From Karstenula rhodostoma CBS 690.94 (taxonomy: Eukaryota > Ascomycota > Dothideomycetes > Pleosporales > Didymosphaeriaceae): a DNA stretch of 64,000 nt. The notes below the pieces were generated by a model that was not told where the DNA came from, did no database searches, and saw only the letters and a list, made by a program, of their open reading frames with translations. Positions 1 through 9,934 of this stretch are shown here, piece after piece. The first letter of the stretch is position 1. The number at the start of each line of letters is the position of its first letter. The translations under genes and the position numbers were made by a program. Location: contig MU001507.1 in NCBI GenBank assembly GCA_010093485.1, forward strand, positions 197,620 through 261,619, given 5' to 3'.

Positions 1-1254
1 ATCGGCCGCAACTGCCGCTTCCTCCAGGGCCCAATGACAAACCGCAGCAGCGTGACGCGTCTCCACAACGCCGTCTCCGAGGGCAAAGAAGTCAACGAGG
101 TCTTCCTGAACTAGTGCGTCTTCCCCCTGCCCTCACATCCCATCCCATCCCGTATAACATAGCATCTAACCACCACCCCCCTCCTAGCCGCCGCGACGGC
201 TCCCCCTTCATGAACCTCCTCATGATGGCCCCGCTCCTCGACTCGCGCGGCCACCTGCGCTACTTCATCGGCGCGCAGGTCGACGTGTCGGGCCTTGTCA
301 AGGACTGCGCCGACCTCGATGCGTTCCGGCACTACGTCGACGTCAAGGAGGGTCGCGAGCCGCCCGACAACGGCAAAGACGAGTTCTACGAACTCAGCGA
401 GATGTTCAACATGCAGGAGCTCGAGACGGTGCGGCGGCACGGCGGGAACATGCACAGGGAGACGGTTGATGAGGACGACCGCATGAGCACCATGGGCGCA
501 CACCAGCCACCGCGGTCGAGAGTCCTGATCAAGGACACGGGTAGCTACGGCGATGAACCGCCCAACACCAGTTCGCCACTAAAGACGGAGGGAAAGCTGC
601 GGGGCGTGTATAAACATGTATGTTTGCTGCACTCTACCATCTTAACATTTGCTGACTACAGTGCAGTACCTGCTCATTCGACCGGCGCCCTCGCTGCGCG
701 TCCTCTTCGTATCGCCGTCCCTCCGCGTCCCGGGTATCTTACAATCCCGCTTCCTTGACCGCATCGGAGGCAATACCCGCGTGCGCAATTCCGTCGCCGA
801 AGCCCTCACCGACAGCTCGCGCGGTGTAACGGCGAAGATCCGCTGGCTTAGCACCGCAACCGCAGACCTCGACGGCGGCCACCACGAAGAAGGACGTCCT
901 CGGTGGATACATTGCACGCCGCTGCTGGGCCAGTCTGGCGCGGTGGGTGTGTGGATGGTCGTCCTGGTGGACGACGACAAACAACTGGGTCCTGTACGGC
1001 GGTTCAGGCAGGCGCCGCCTGTCTCAAGCGACGTGCGAAGACCGCAGCAACAGCGCTCCAAACACCTGTCTCCCGAACCGTCTGCATATGGTATGGATAG
1101 CGAGAGAGAGAGCGAGAACAAAACACCAATATACTCGATGGGGCATATGACCGGCAGCCAGCCGCGTCTTAACAGGAATGGAGGTCACAGCCGACCAGCG
1201 AGTGCGATGAGCGAGCAGAGGGCAGAGCCAAGTATCGCCTCCTTTGCACTATGA
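1..1254 (+). CDS. LOV-domain (PAS/PAC) blue-light receptor-like protein, 3' part only
   Basis: The gene runs in from the left edge, so its start is missing. Exons read as <1-113, 188-617 and 667-1254, and the frame closes at both junctions. The first residues contain GRNCRFLQGP, the LOV signature in which the Cys forms the flavin photoadduct. The rest of the PAS fold follows across intron 1 (NYRRDGSPF, then FIGAQVDVS). After the LOV core comes a polar stretch, then a conserved block starting YLLIRPAPSLRVLFVSPSLR in exon 3, ending in a low-complexity tail. Fungal LOV proteins act as blue-light sensors; the exon-3 block is a second domain of unknown role. The C-terminus is uncertain: the stop at 1254 is simplest, but a donor near 1232 and an acceptor near 1291 could add another exon. 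Whether an RGS domain lies upstream, as in BcLOV4-type proteins, cannot be seen. Confidence 0.75.
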
Positions 1255-1855
1255 GTTGCCGGCGAAGTGTGAAACGACACTGACGTAGTCAGAGAGCAGC
1301 AATGGCAGCGTGGCATCGGATCGCAATCAGCACCCGGTTCGCGACGGGGGTATACCGAAGACGACGAGCCTGCAGCGAGAGAGTGTAGACGCGTCGCAGG
1401 CGGAGCAGCGTACAGGAGCATCGCATAATGGTTCGGTCTCGAGCAGTGTATCGGTCGGCGCCGGAGGCTGTTCCTATCATGGCGAAACGGAGAAAGTCGT
1501 CGAGCGCGAGGCAACAGCTTGGAGGACCGTTTTTCTCATCGTGAAGTAATTAGGCGGCATGGGTTCTTCGATGCGGAGTTCGGGTTGCAATATACCCTTT
1601 GTGTATAGTTATCTTTGCGGTGGGTATCTGTCTGGAGGGGTAATCGGAATGTTACAAGCAGTACATATAGGCTGCATCGCGTGTTAGTAGAGACCCAGAC
1701 GGTCTAGTATAAGACACCGAGGCCACCTACTCTCCAAATATACCACCAACCCTTCCAAAACCTAATCCCTTCAGATCAATCAAGATTAGCATGCGCAAGC
1801 GTGTCGTAGCTGTTCCAGCCCCAATCGAAATAGCGCAACTCCCCTCCACCCATAC
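1255..1855. other. Intergenic region, convergent 3' ends
   Basis: This lies between the LOV gene and the convergent NAA20 gene. An open frame at 1310-1549 is Ser/Thr-rich and could be an extra 3' exon of the LOV gene, but I cannot prove it. Nothing else is recognised. Confidence 0.5.
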
Positions 1856-2531
1856 TCACCACACATCCTGCGGCAACACCTCGAACGACTCCCCATTCTC
1901 CCGCACATGCGCCCGGTCCTTGTCCTTGCTCAGCGGCATCCGCATGTCCAACGCATCCTCGCCGTCGTTGTAGTAGTCCTTGACCTTGCGATACACACTG
2001 TACCCCATCTTGCGGTACAGCTCCTTGGCGACGACGTTGCTCTCCCTGACGAACAGATCGACGAACCACGCGTCGGCGGCGTCGCAGGCCTTGGCCAGAC
2101 TGTCTGAGAGGGCGGTCGCGTGGCCGAGGCGGCGGGCGCGCGGGGCGACGGTAAGCGCGGTGATGTGGCCGTGCCAGGGGAGGTAGTTTGGGTCGGGGTT
2201 CGTGTGCGGCGAGTAGGGGTGGACTTGGGGCGGGAAGGGGGAGGACTCGAGTTTGCCGAGGACTGGAGGGTGGGTGTTAACGGTGACTGCTGGCGGTGGA
2301 CAGGCTGGACTGGATTGGGAAGCAAGTAGACGTGGTGTGGAAGAAAGGACGGGTCGACGCACTGTATCCTTCTATCTCGCCGTCAACGCCCTCGATCACG
2401 CGGCATAGATCGGGCCATTTGGTCAGGTATTCAAGGTAGAAGCCGATGTTGTATGTTTCGGTGAAGGGATCGAGGTTGGTCGTGGTGAGGCGCAAGAGGT
2501 CCGACATGCGCATTGTGCGGATGGACGACAT
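1856..2531 (-). CDS. NAA20: N-alpha-acetyltransferase 20, catalytic subunit of NatB (Nat3/NAA20)
   Basis: Two exons on the minus strand, 2531-2363 and 2262-1856, give 191 residues, the family's usual size. The protein begins MSSIRTMRMSDLLRLTTTNL and contains EYLTKWPDLC, both characteristic of NAA20. The intron joins GY to ILGK, rebuilding the conserved GYI-G-K strand. The GNAT acetyl-CoA loop is RRLGHA (about residues 100-105), and the C-terminal block ends with ALDMRMPLS. NatB acetylates nascent proteins beginning Met-Asp, Met-Glu, Met-Asn or Met-Gln, working on the ribosome with the auxiliary subunit Mdm20/NAA25, which is not in this window. An insertion rich in Pro and His (about 63-87) lengthens the loop before the acetyl-CoA motif. 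The gene looks intact and is likely housekeeping. Confidence 0.93.
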
Positions 2532-3583
2532 GGCGCAGATAGAGAGCGTGCAGACACGTCAATCGTAGTCTGGTGCTGATTGTAGATTTTTGGTGTTGAC
2601 GAGGCACTTTGGTGGGGAAGCCGCGGGGGTCTCGTCTTCGCCTGAACCTGCCGTTCTGGTACTTCACCCCGGCTCCCCTTTCGACACCACATACTGTGTA
2701 TCCATGTGTAGATGACGACGACCGACGCTGAAGCTTGCCCTGTTGGGCGATTCGTTTCGATATATTCGAATGTGGACATTGCGTCAGCAGGATTTCATCT
2801 CTCTCCGCTTTCCTGGTGCCACTACTCGTTCCATGTATGACGACAATAATACCGCGTCTCCACACGCAAAGGCGCATGGTCCGTCTGCCTCGATCCCTTG
2901 CTCCCTATGGATTGGCGGTGCCTTCCGCAGCAAACGACACCCTGCTGTAATTGCCCGTCTGGGTAATTTAATCTGGTGGCGTCCGTGCAGTTCTAGACTC
3001 CTGAAGCTGCACAGCGGTACTTCTCACGCGATCAGCGTGTCATGTTTACCTGTGCCCCAGTCCGATTGGTGGTAGTTGGCGGGCTCCATCGCCGCTGTAA
3101 TCGTCTGGTTTGACCATGTTGCCGGTTTGGGCAACATACCGGTACCTACGGTACAGTTAGCCATGAAGGTTTGACATTGTGGGGGCTGGGCTGGGGCTGC
3201 CGTTTGAAGCGGGAAAGTATGCCGGTAAGACAGCATACATAGTGAGGATCCCTTGGGTCTAACCTAATACTCGGGTTTCCTAACCCACTTGCGTTGCGGC
3301 TTCCAATCCGAGGGAATGAAACGTCCTCCGCGATAAGACACACGCTCCGAGAATGGACCAAAAGCATGACAGACATCTCCAGCAGATACAAGTCATTGCA
3401 GCACCTCACAATCTTTTTCAAAGCAGTTAGAACATCCGTGCTACTGTTAAGCCGCAGCCGCAGTCTATATTTCATCTATCTACGGGACACCACTTTGTGG
3501 TGCGTGTCAAAATTATCGACACGCCACTCCACCCAATACCACGTATTTCTCAACCAAATTACAGTCTCCGCGGAAGAAACGGA
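2532..3583. other. Intergenic region with a terminal-repeat-like motif
   Basis: No gene is supported. Positions 3481-3530 carry a short motif (ACGGGACACCACTTTGTGG, then GCGTGTCAA) that recurs near 35.15 kb (inverted) and 60.06 kb. It is followed by a small inverted repeat, GCGTGTC and GACACGC. The rest is the NAA20 promoter and the 3' flank of the next gene. Confidence 0.4.
3480..3530 (+). repeat. Dispersed terminal-repeat-like motif, copy 1
   Basis: The sequence beginning CTACGGGACACCACTTTGTG resembles a motif at 60058-60095 and the reverse complement of 35145-35186. The shared core is TACnGGAC, then CTTTGTnGT, then GTCAA. It is probably the remnant of a DNA-transposon end; no transposase gene adjoins it. 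Confidence 0.45.
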
Positions 3584-4723
3584 TCAAAGTCGTTGCTTGA
3601 ATTCAGTCTGGTGCTTCGGGCTCGCCATCGCAGGAAGCTCGACGCGCGCTATGGGAACTGGCAGCTCCTGCGGTGAGATGAAGGGATTTGGTCTGTTGCA
3701 GGTTAGCTTAAGTCTCATCTCCACAATGATTCTATCATGGAAAGGATCATCTGCGACGTACCCTGGGTCCGCCTCGGCATAGTGCGCATACGTAGTCGCA
3801 GAGCCTGGGTTGTGCGAGGTTGCGTGCGGGGCGGGATATGTTTTCGTAGTATGATCCATCTCCACAGCCTTCTGGTCGAGGGGAAAGCCGTTGGTCGTGT
3901 ACGGATTGGTGTCGTCCTGGTGGCGCTTCTTGCTGCGGCGCCAGAAGAGGAAGGCTACCAATGCACCGATTACGATCGCGACGCCTACTCCTACGCCCAC
4001 GCCTGCGCCGATGGCCGCGGAGTTGGAGGATGGCTTTTCGTTCTTGTCCTCGGTTTGGGTGTGGTTGTGTGATGATGGCGGGTCGGTGTGTGTTGTACTG
4101 GCAGGGACTGATGCCGCGGTTGCGCTCTTGCTCGTGGTTGAGGATGTTGACTCAGTCTGAGATGGTGTTGATGTTGAGCTCGAGGTCGAGATGTGCGTGT
4201 TCGTGTACGCCTCGCTGATGATAGTGAGGGTGTAGACGTCGTCGGTGGGGAATCGGAAGATCTCAAACGACGCGTTGCATTCGCAGCCGTCGAAGCAGCA
4301 GTAGGAGTCTACGTTGGTCTGGTTGCAGGCGTAGACTGGGGCGCCGTTGTCCGCGATGCTGGTGCAGTGGTTCGGGCAATCGTTTGATTCCCATGTTTTG
4401 TCGGAGCAGGTCCCTCGATGCAATCGCGCCTTAATAGGGCTGTATGGATCGCTCACACAGAGACCGTTACTTAGGCATGCTTGGTTCTGAATGCTGTTAG
4501 TGGTTGGGGTGGGAGTGAACATGCGCGGCATGCCTTGTAGCAGCAATGGCTGACTTCCGCGTCCGGATTACAAGCTGCAAGAGTCAGTAATAGGCTTGTG
4601 GATTTCTAGCCCGGGCTACGAACGAGTATCTGCGGGCGATGCATTTCCGTTGGGGAAGAAGCATGTAGCGAGTGTGTGAGAGGACAGCGACGCGATACAG
4701 AGGAATTGACGTAAAGAGAGCAT
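3584..4723 (-). CDS. Secreted Cys-rich, single-pass membrane protein, unknown function
   Basis: Three exons, 4723-4624, 4574-4534 and 4486-3584, give about 347 residues. The start MLSLRQFLCIASLSSHTLAT is a signal peptide. A Cys-rich ectodomain follows (CNPDAEVSHCC, ACLSNGLC, a CSDKTW block, then YCCFDGCEC), ending in a long Ser/Thr stretch that should be heavily O-glycosylated. One membrane span (GAGVGVGVGVAIVIGALVAF) is followed by a basic WRRSKKR stop-transfer and a cytoplasmic tail of about 100 residues. This architecture is common in Pezizomycotina surface proteins that resemble wall sensors, but no function is established. The second intron fits only if it uses a GC-AG donor (AAG|GCATGC), which keeps phase and joins HCCYK to NQACLSNGLC. 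The protein at 55084-56246 has a similar plan but little sequence in common. Confidence 0.75.
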
Positions 4724-5312
4724 TTTAGGGGAGCTGCCAGCGCGCAAAAGCGAAGTGTAGATTCATAAGGACGGGAAGCAGTGGCCCAGGGAACGGGCAT
4801 GCATGCCTTAAAGGCGGATCCATGCGCATCCCAGCGGACAGTGACAGTCTGGGCATCGGCTGTGGGAACTAGGTCAAGCTGGGCAAGGGTGTATGTATTC
4901 CCGTTCGTATGTTATCCTGGCCTGACTTGAGATATTTGCACTGAATTGTACGTCAGTTGCTTCGTTCCTTCGACGACGCCAGCCAGGTCTTTGAGTCCGT
5001 CGCATCATCAGAGAGCTTAGGTCTTGTAGGTCTATACAAGGCAACGACGACACGGTGCTGGGTGAGCGGCAAGACAATCCGAGTCCGAAGCGTGCTTGGA
5101 GGTGTCGCTAGCTGTGTTGGGCACTTCCCTTCTGTTCCCGAAGTCGTTCGTTAGGCGCCCCACACAGTTCACAGAGGCTAGCGCGGCCCCTCCCGCATCC
5201 CTGCACGTGATTATCGTCTAGAGCGCGTCTGCGTCGCGCCGTCATCCCGGTGCCGATATTCGTCCAGCATCCAGCATCCAGCATCCAGCATCCAACACTC
5301 GACCACGGCATC
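4724..5312. other. Divergent promoter region between the membrane protein gene and SWC3
   Basis: No gene is supported. Just before the Swc3 start lies a tandem heptamer array at about 5268-5297. The rest should hold the two divergent promoters; no clear TATA box is seen. Confidence 0.5.
5268..5297. repeat. Tandem heptamer (CAGCATC)n in the Swc3 leader
   Basis: Four to five copies of CATCCAG/CAGCATC run in tandem immediately upstream of the Swc3 ATG at 5313. It is a microsatellite that should vary in copy number between strains. Confidence 0.8.
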
Positions 5313-7283
5313 ATGTCGGAGCCGCGACGGTCGACGAGGGCGCGCGCCAGAGAAGAGGCCGCCCCTCCGCCCCCCGAGACGCCCAGCAAACCGCCGTCCA
5401 AGTCACTGAAGCGCAAACGGCCGAGCATCGCACCCTCGAAAGATGCGACTCCCGGCAGAGGCACGCCCGTTGCCGAGGGCCCCCAGCAGCCATCGCCGCC
5501 CGTCCTCCCCCTCCGAATCGTAGAGGGCCAGCCCCTGCCGACGCTGTCCGAACCGCAGTCGCTCGATCTCTCGTCGCAAGAATACCAGGACATCCAGCAC
5601 AGCGGCGTGCTCAGTGCTTCTCTCCAGCGGTCCCGCGCGATATGGGTTTCCGGCACCAACTTCAGGCTCTTCCACGCCTTCTTCACGCCGCCGAAGAAGG
5701 TCGCCGACCGCACCGACGAGGACAAGCAAAACATACAGCGACAGAAGGAGATCGTGCGCAATTTCCCACAAGTGGGCGAGGCACAGCTGGTGATAGAGCC
5801 ACACACGTTCCCTATCCGTCTCTACGGACCGCGCGAGGCTGTCAGACAAGTGCAGAAGAAGGCGCCGACGTATGGACAATGGCCGAATCATAACCAGCAG
5901 AGTCCGTATCAGTACACCCACACGCCACCTCAACACCAACCGTCTGCCCCTCCGCGCCCGCCACAGCCCAAACCGCAGCCGCAAAAAGCACCCCCGCCTC
6001 CACAAGCGCCTGCACCAGACCCTGTCATTCATATGCTGGCACAGCGGGCGGGCCAGGATCCTGAGCTCAAGGCCGTCATGAAGATTGTCGCCGCGGGGCA
6101 AGCTACGAAGGAGCAGCTGGAGTTCTTCCAGGGCCACATCAGCGAACTTACCAACATACTGCAGAAGCAGAAGGATGCGGGAATACAGCATCCTCCGCAC
6201 CAGCCCGGCCCTGCACCTCCGCCGCCGAAGCCCGCTGCCGCAGCACGTCCACAGCCGATAGCGCCCCCTCCACAACCAGTTGCCCCAACTCCCCCACCAC
6301 CGCAGCAGCAGCAGCAACCGATGCCGCCCAAGCAGCCTCCTCCTACTCCCACTCCCAATCCTCCATACGTTCACCAACCGCAAATGGCTCCACGACCTCC
6401 AGCACCGCCGGGACCGCCCCACGTGTCCCACCCCGGCAGCTACAACCACAAGCCACCGTACAATCAGCCACAGCCGTACCATCAGCACCATGCTCAGCAG
6501 TATTCTGCGTACCAGGCCCCCAGGGCAACTTACCGTCCGCTAGTGTTTGATTTCAAGGAGGGCAACGGAGATAAATTCTACTTTCCAACTTACAGCTTCA
6601 TGGAGTGGCTGCCCAACAACTCGGGCGCGAAGTTCTCGTTCCTGGTTACGAAGATGAAGCCAAAACCACCGCCTGCTACGGACATGAAGCCGCCCGCCAC
6701 ACCAGCGCCGAAAGCTGCTCCGTCTCCCGCTGCTGCTGCCAGCACTGTGCCTACACCTACTCCAGCAGTCGACTCCAACAATGTGGCGACTCCAGCCAGT
6801 GCTCCGCAGAACGTCGCAACCCCCGGACCTACCCAAGCCACCCCTACAGCGACTCCAACGCCAGCGCCCACATCGCTCCCACCAGCGACCCCCTACGTGC
6901 CACCTCCAAGGATCGAAGACTTCGATGAAAAGGCCGACATTAAAGACATCGAGTTCTATCAGCCAGTCACCGTGCTCGTCATGAGCGGCCACCCAGACAT
7001 ACTTCAAACGCTGCCACGCGCCATTCGTCCGCCGGATGCTGTGGAGAAATACATGAACCAGGTGTTCGATACGTGCAGGAGGGCAGAGGAAACATTTTTA
7101 GCATTCAGACTGCCGAAGGAAGGCGGGGCGGAAGCCGAGAATGACGACAAGAAGGCGAAGAGTGGTGACGCTACGCCGGTGGTGAATGCGGTCGCCTACG
7201 ATGTTTCAGCAGGCGGGACATCGCATTTCGGCATCGACAAGAAGAAAGCAAGTAGCCGGCCGAGGAAGAGTATAGCGGCGTGA
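5313..7283 (+). CDS. SWC3: SWR1 chromatin-remodelling complex subunit Swc3
   Basis: A single exon of 656 residues. I start at 5313 (MSEPRRSTRARAREE) because the frame upstream covers the heptamer repeat and looks like leader. The Swc3 domain occupies roughly residues 80-170, with SGVLSASLQRSRAIWVSGTN followed by FTPPKK. The middle (about 200-410) is extremely Pro/Gln-rich and probably disordered. A conserved C-terminal segment begins near LVFDFKEGNGDKFYFPTYSF, and after a second Pro/Thr/Ala linker comes a helix-rich block ending in AFRLPKEG. In yeast, Swc3 belongs to the SWR1 complex that exchanges H2A-H2B for H2A.Z-H2B in nucleosomes. The N-terminal basic RRSTRAR and KRKR stretches fit nuclear import. 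It is much longer than the conserved domain alone because of the linkers. Confidence 0.85.
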   Translation: MSEPRRSTRARAREEAAPPPPETPSKPPSKSLKRKRPSIAPSKDATPGRGTPVAEGPQQPSPPVLPLRIVEGQPLPTLSEPQSLDLSSQEYQDIQHSGVLSASLQRSRAIWVSGTNFRLFHAFFTPPKKVADRTDEDKQNIQRQKEIVRNFPQVGEAQLVIEPHTFPIRLYGPREAVRQVQKKAPTYGQWPNHNQQSPYQYTHTPPQHQPSAPPRPPQPKPQPQKAPPPPQAPAPDPVIHMLAQRAGQDPELKAVMKIVAAGQATKEQLEFFQGHISELTNILQKQKDAGIQHPPHQPGPAPPPPKPAAAARPQPIAPPPQPVAPTPPPPQQQQQPMPPKQPPPTPTPNPPYVHQPQMAPRPPAPPGPPHVSHPGSYNHKPPYNQPQPYHQHHAQQYSAYQAPRATYRPLVFDFKEGNGDKFYFPTYSFMEWLPNNSGAKFSFLVTKMKPKPPPATDMKPPATPAPKAAPSPAAAASTVPTPTPAVDSNNVATPASAPQNVATPGPTQATPTATPTPAPTSLPPATPYVPPPRIEDFDEKADIKDIEFYQPVTVLVMSGHPDILQTLPRAIRPPDAVEKYMNQVFDTCRRAEETFLAFRLPKEGGAEAENDDKKAKSGDATPVVNAVAYDVSAGGTSHFGIDKKKASSRPRKSIAA

Positions 7284-8827
7284 GGCGGGACATACGCAGT
7301 AGAGGCGAGTCATGTCAAACCCGACGAGTGCTGTATTATTCCATACCGCAAGTCGCACGAGCTCTGACTTGCCCAGCCAGCGTTTGCGGTGTTTTGTAAA
7401 ATATGTAGCATCCTTGCATACGCATCTGTATAAGAGAGAATTTGATACCCAGCAGCTGTCTCGGCTGTATTACCCTTCTACCAACCACTTGAACCCGCAC
7501 CTTGTACGCGAGCCGGTCGGTCGGTCAGACACCATACCACCCCCATCTATGTAGAAACCGTGCGCACCTCTCCACCTTTATACACTCCCAGCCCAAACCA
7601 AACTCTCTGCACAAATAAATCCGCCCACAGCCCCACGTGACGGCTCGCCTTACCGGACTTCGCGCCTCTGACACACGACCTCGGCTCCGTATGTGCAAGT
7701 ACCCGCACCTCTTGTCGTCGGTATCGAGTGGGCGGCGGACCGAGGTTGCAGGGTGCGAGCGCGCGGACTTGGGTGTGGAGGGTCCACATTTCAAGAAAGG
7801 AAGGATGAATGGAGGTCAGCACCGTAACTTAACCCCTACCTACCTACCCACGTTCCTTCCTCTAGTTCCTAGCGAGGAGTCTAAGTTTGAGTTTAAGTCT
7901 ATATTTATGTTTATATTTATATTTATCTCACACAAATCTCCATCTCATCGCGCGGAGGGATGAGCGCTAGGTAGCTACAGCGCTACGCTCAATCCCGTGG
8001 CACCCTCTCCATTCCATCGCATGAACTTTGTCCGGATTTTGCGGTCGAGTGTGCAGCTCGGTAGGGGACGGCGATGGTGGACAGCGACGGTGAGGGCTAC
8101 GCCACACCTCCACCTCCACCCTGTCCTGTGGCTGTGGCTGTGTCCACTGCCGTCGATCATACAGACCCACCCTCGACGGACAAGGCCGTTTCACATCTCC
8201 CTCGCCCGGCCGCTCGATAGGCCGCTCTTCCCCCACCAGGTGCGAAGCGCGCGTGTCCTGGGATGGGGTGGAAAGCGACAGCGGCGCGTATGTGCAGATG
8301 TTGTGGTAAGGGCACTGCAATTTCGGAAACGCCGTCGGGGCGGACGATCTGCGTGTGTGGGGTGGGGTGTGATGTCGAGGGATGTAGAGGGAAGTCCGCA
8401 TCGTGTTTCATGGCATGGAAGATGGAGGGGGGGTGGACTTGGTTGTTGGCGAAATCCATGGTAGAGCATGCAGTCTAGAAAGGGAAACCTTGGGATGAGT
8501 ATATTCACGTGAAGAGTGCAGACGAAGAGTTTTTTTGTAATGTTGGTTTTTATGTTCTTGGTACGGAGATATCCTCAAGCTCTTTGAGAACGATATGGGG
8601 CCCAAACGCGGGTATGTGCTTTGCAGTGCGGTGGGGAAAAGAAAGGACGCGGAGAAGGAAGACGGACGCATAAACAAACAACAAGCCTGGCGGTCTCAGA
8701 CCCCTAAATGAATCTAGAACAAGTGAAGAAGAAGAGAATGTAGATACACCAAACCCCACACCGTAAAATGACTTTCCGTCGAAGAGCGCAGTGGCTCAGA
8801 GTCGTGAGTAAGGAGAGAAAGCAGCGT
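7284..8827. other. 1.5 kb convergent intergenic region
   Basis: This separates the 3' ends of SWC3 and the AA11 gene. Positions 7875-7930 are simple sequence (AGTTTAAGTCT then repeated TATTTATATT). Several open frames up to 155 codons overlap on both strands at 7997-8508, but none has recognisable protein features. Confidence 0.5.
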
Positions 8828-9934
8828 TTAGACGCGGCGAGCGTGGAGAGCAGGACGGCCGTAGTACATGCTGCGTTTCTGGACGTTGCCGTTGGAGCAG
8901 GTGGTGCCGGGCGCAACGGCCTGCCAGACGACGGAGCCGCCGTTGCAGATGCCGAATTGGTCGGCGCCGTTGCAGACGATGGCGCCCTCGGACGAGCAGG
9001 TGCCTGCTGCGCCGGTCGAGCCGCCGGTTGAACCGCCAGTCTCGCTGCCGCTGTCGGGGTTGGCGGGCGCCGTGCTGGAGGGGATGGTGGCGGAGACGGG
9101 AGACGAGGCAACCGGGGCAGAGGCAACTGGAGCAGAGGCAACCGGAGCTTGAGTGGCGATGGTGGCGAGAGTAGTCGGAACTGGGGCAGCGGTGGCAGAA
9201 GCAACAGGCGCAGACTCGACGGGAGCGGAGACAGGGGCAGATTCAGCCGGCGCGCCAGCCGAAGGGGCAGCAGGAGTAGATCCTGTCGCACCGCACTCAC
9301 CGGTGGGATCTTCGGTATCGTTGGTGCCGCCGTCTTCGAGGTTCTCTCCCGGGTTGGGGAACTTGACCGCGTGGTTGAGAGGGCTCGTGCAAGTGGTGGA
9401 TGCGATGTTGGCGACGAACATATCGGGAAGGGCATCGAGGCCGGAAGCATCGCTCGCACCACCGGTGACATCGATAGGAGCGCAGTTCATGTAGAACTCG
9501 GGAGCCCCGCTCATTTTTGCGAACCAAGACCAGACGAAAGTTCCCTTGCCATTAGGAATGCTGTCGGGAAGCGTGTACTCGAAGGATTTTGTCCCGTCCA
9601 CACCGGGGCATCCGCCCTCGATGGACTTGATGACCTTGAAAACAGAGTCCTTGGTGGGCTCGGTGTCGGGGGTGTAGGAGAGCTGGCAAGAACCGCCTCC
9701 GTGGACAGCACTGCCGTCGAATTCGAGCTTCTGGGGCTCGCCGACCTTCATCGAGTTCATCTGAGTGACGGTGAAGCCATACTGGCTCTTGCAGGGGAAC
9801 TGATCAGCCGTGATGGCGGCCTTGTCGATTTTGACCTGGTCGGCAGAGTAAGGGACCGGGTTGGAGATGGTGATGTGGGCGTTGGTAGCCGCAATCAAGG
9901 CCGAAGCCGCGAAGAGAGCTGATCGGAAAGACAT
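8828..9934 (-). CDS. AA11-type lytic polysaccharide monooxygenase with C-terminal X278-like module
   Basis: A single exon of 368 residues. MSFRSALFAASALIAATNA is a signal peptide, and cleavage leaves His20 (HITISNP) as the N-terminal residue, as required for the copper histidine brace. The second brace His is His78 in GSAVHGGGSC. The axial position is Tyr148 in EFYMNCA, next to the conserved FVWSWFAK strand. The catalytic domain ends near residue 200. A Ser/Ala/Pro/Val linker of about 100 residues follows, then a small Cys module (CSSEGAIVCNGADQFGIC, then TTCSNGNVQKR) like the X278 chitin-binding module often fused to AA11. AA11 enzymes oxidatively cleave chitin. Secreted and copper dependent; likely roles are fungal wall or exogenous chitin turnover. 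I start at 9934 because the longer frame lacks an ATG. A TATA-like element lies about 170 bases upstream. Confidence 0.85.
   Translation of the reverse strand: MSFRSALFAASALIAATNAHITISNPVPYSADQVKIDKAAITADQFPCKSQYGFTVTQMNSMKVGEPQKLEFDGSAVHGGGSCQLSYTPDTEPTKDSVFKVIKSIEGGCPGVDGTKSFEYTLPDSIPNGKGTFVWSWFAKMSGAPEFYMNCAPIDVTGGASDASGLDALPDMFVANIASTTCTSPLNHAVKFPNPGENLEDGGTNDTEDPTGECGATGSTPAAPSAGAPAESAPVSAPVESAPVASATAAPVPTTLATIATQAPVASAPVASAPVASSPVSATIPSSTAPANPDSGSETGGSTGGSTGAAGTCSSEGAIVCNGADQFGICNGGSVVWQAVAPGTTCSNGNVQKRSMYYGRPALHARRV

Noticed and set aside
5403..6491. 362-codon minus-strand frame rich in Arg and Leu
   Set aside because: It is a shadow of the Pro/Gln-rich Swc3 coding strand.
7997..8508. 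Overlapping frames up to 155 codons on both strands
   Set aside because: No motif, no splicing support, and similar lengths on both strands suggest GC-rich noncoding DNA.
9149..9922. 257-codon plus-strand frame
   Set aside because: Antisense to the AA11 gene; composition only mirrors it.
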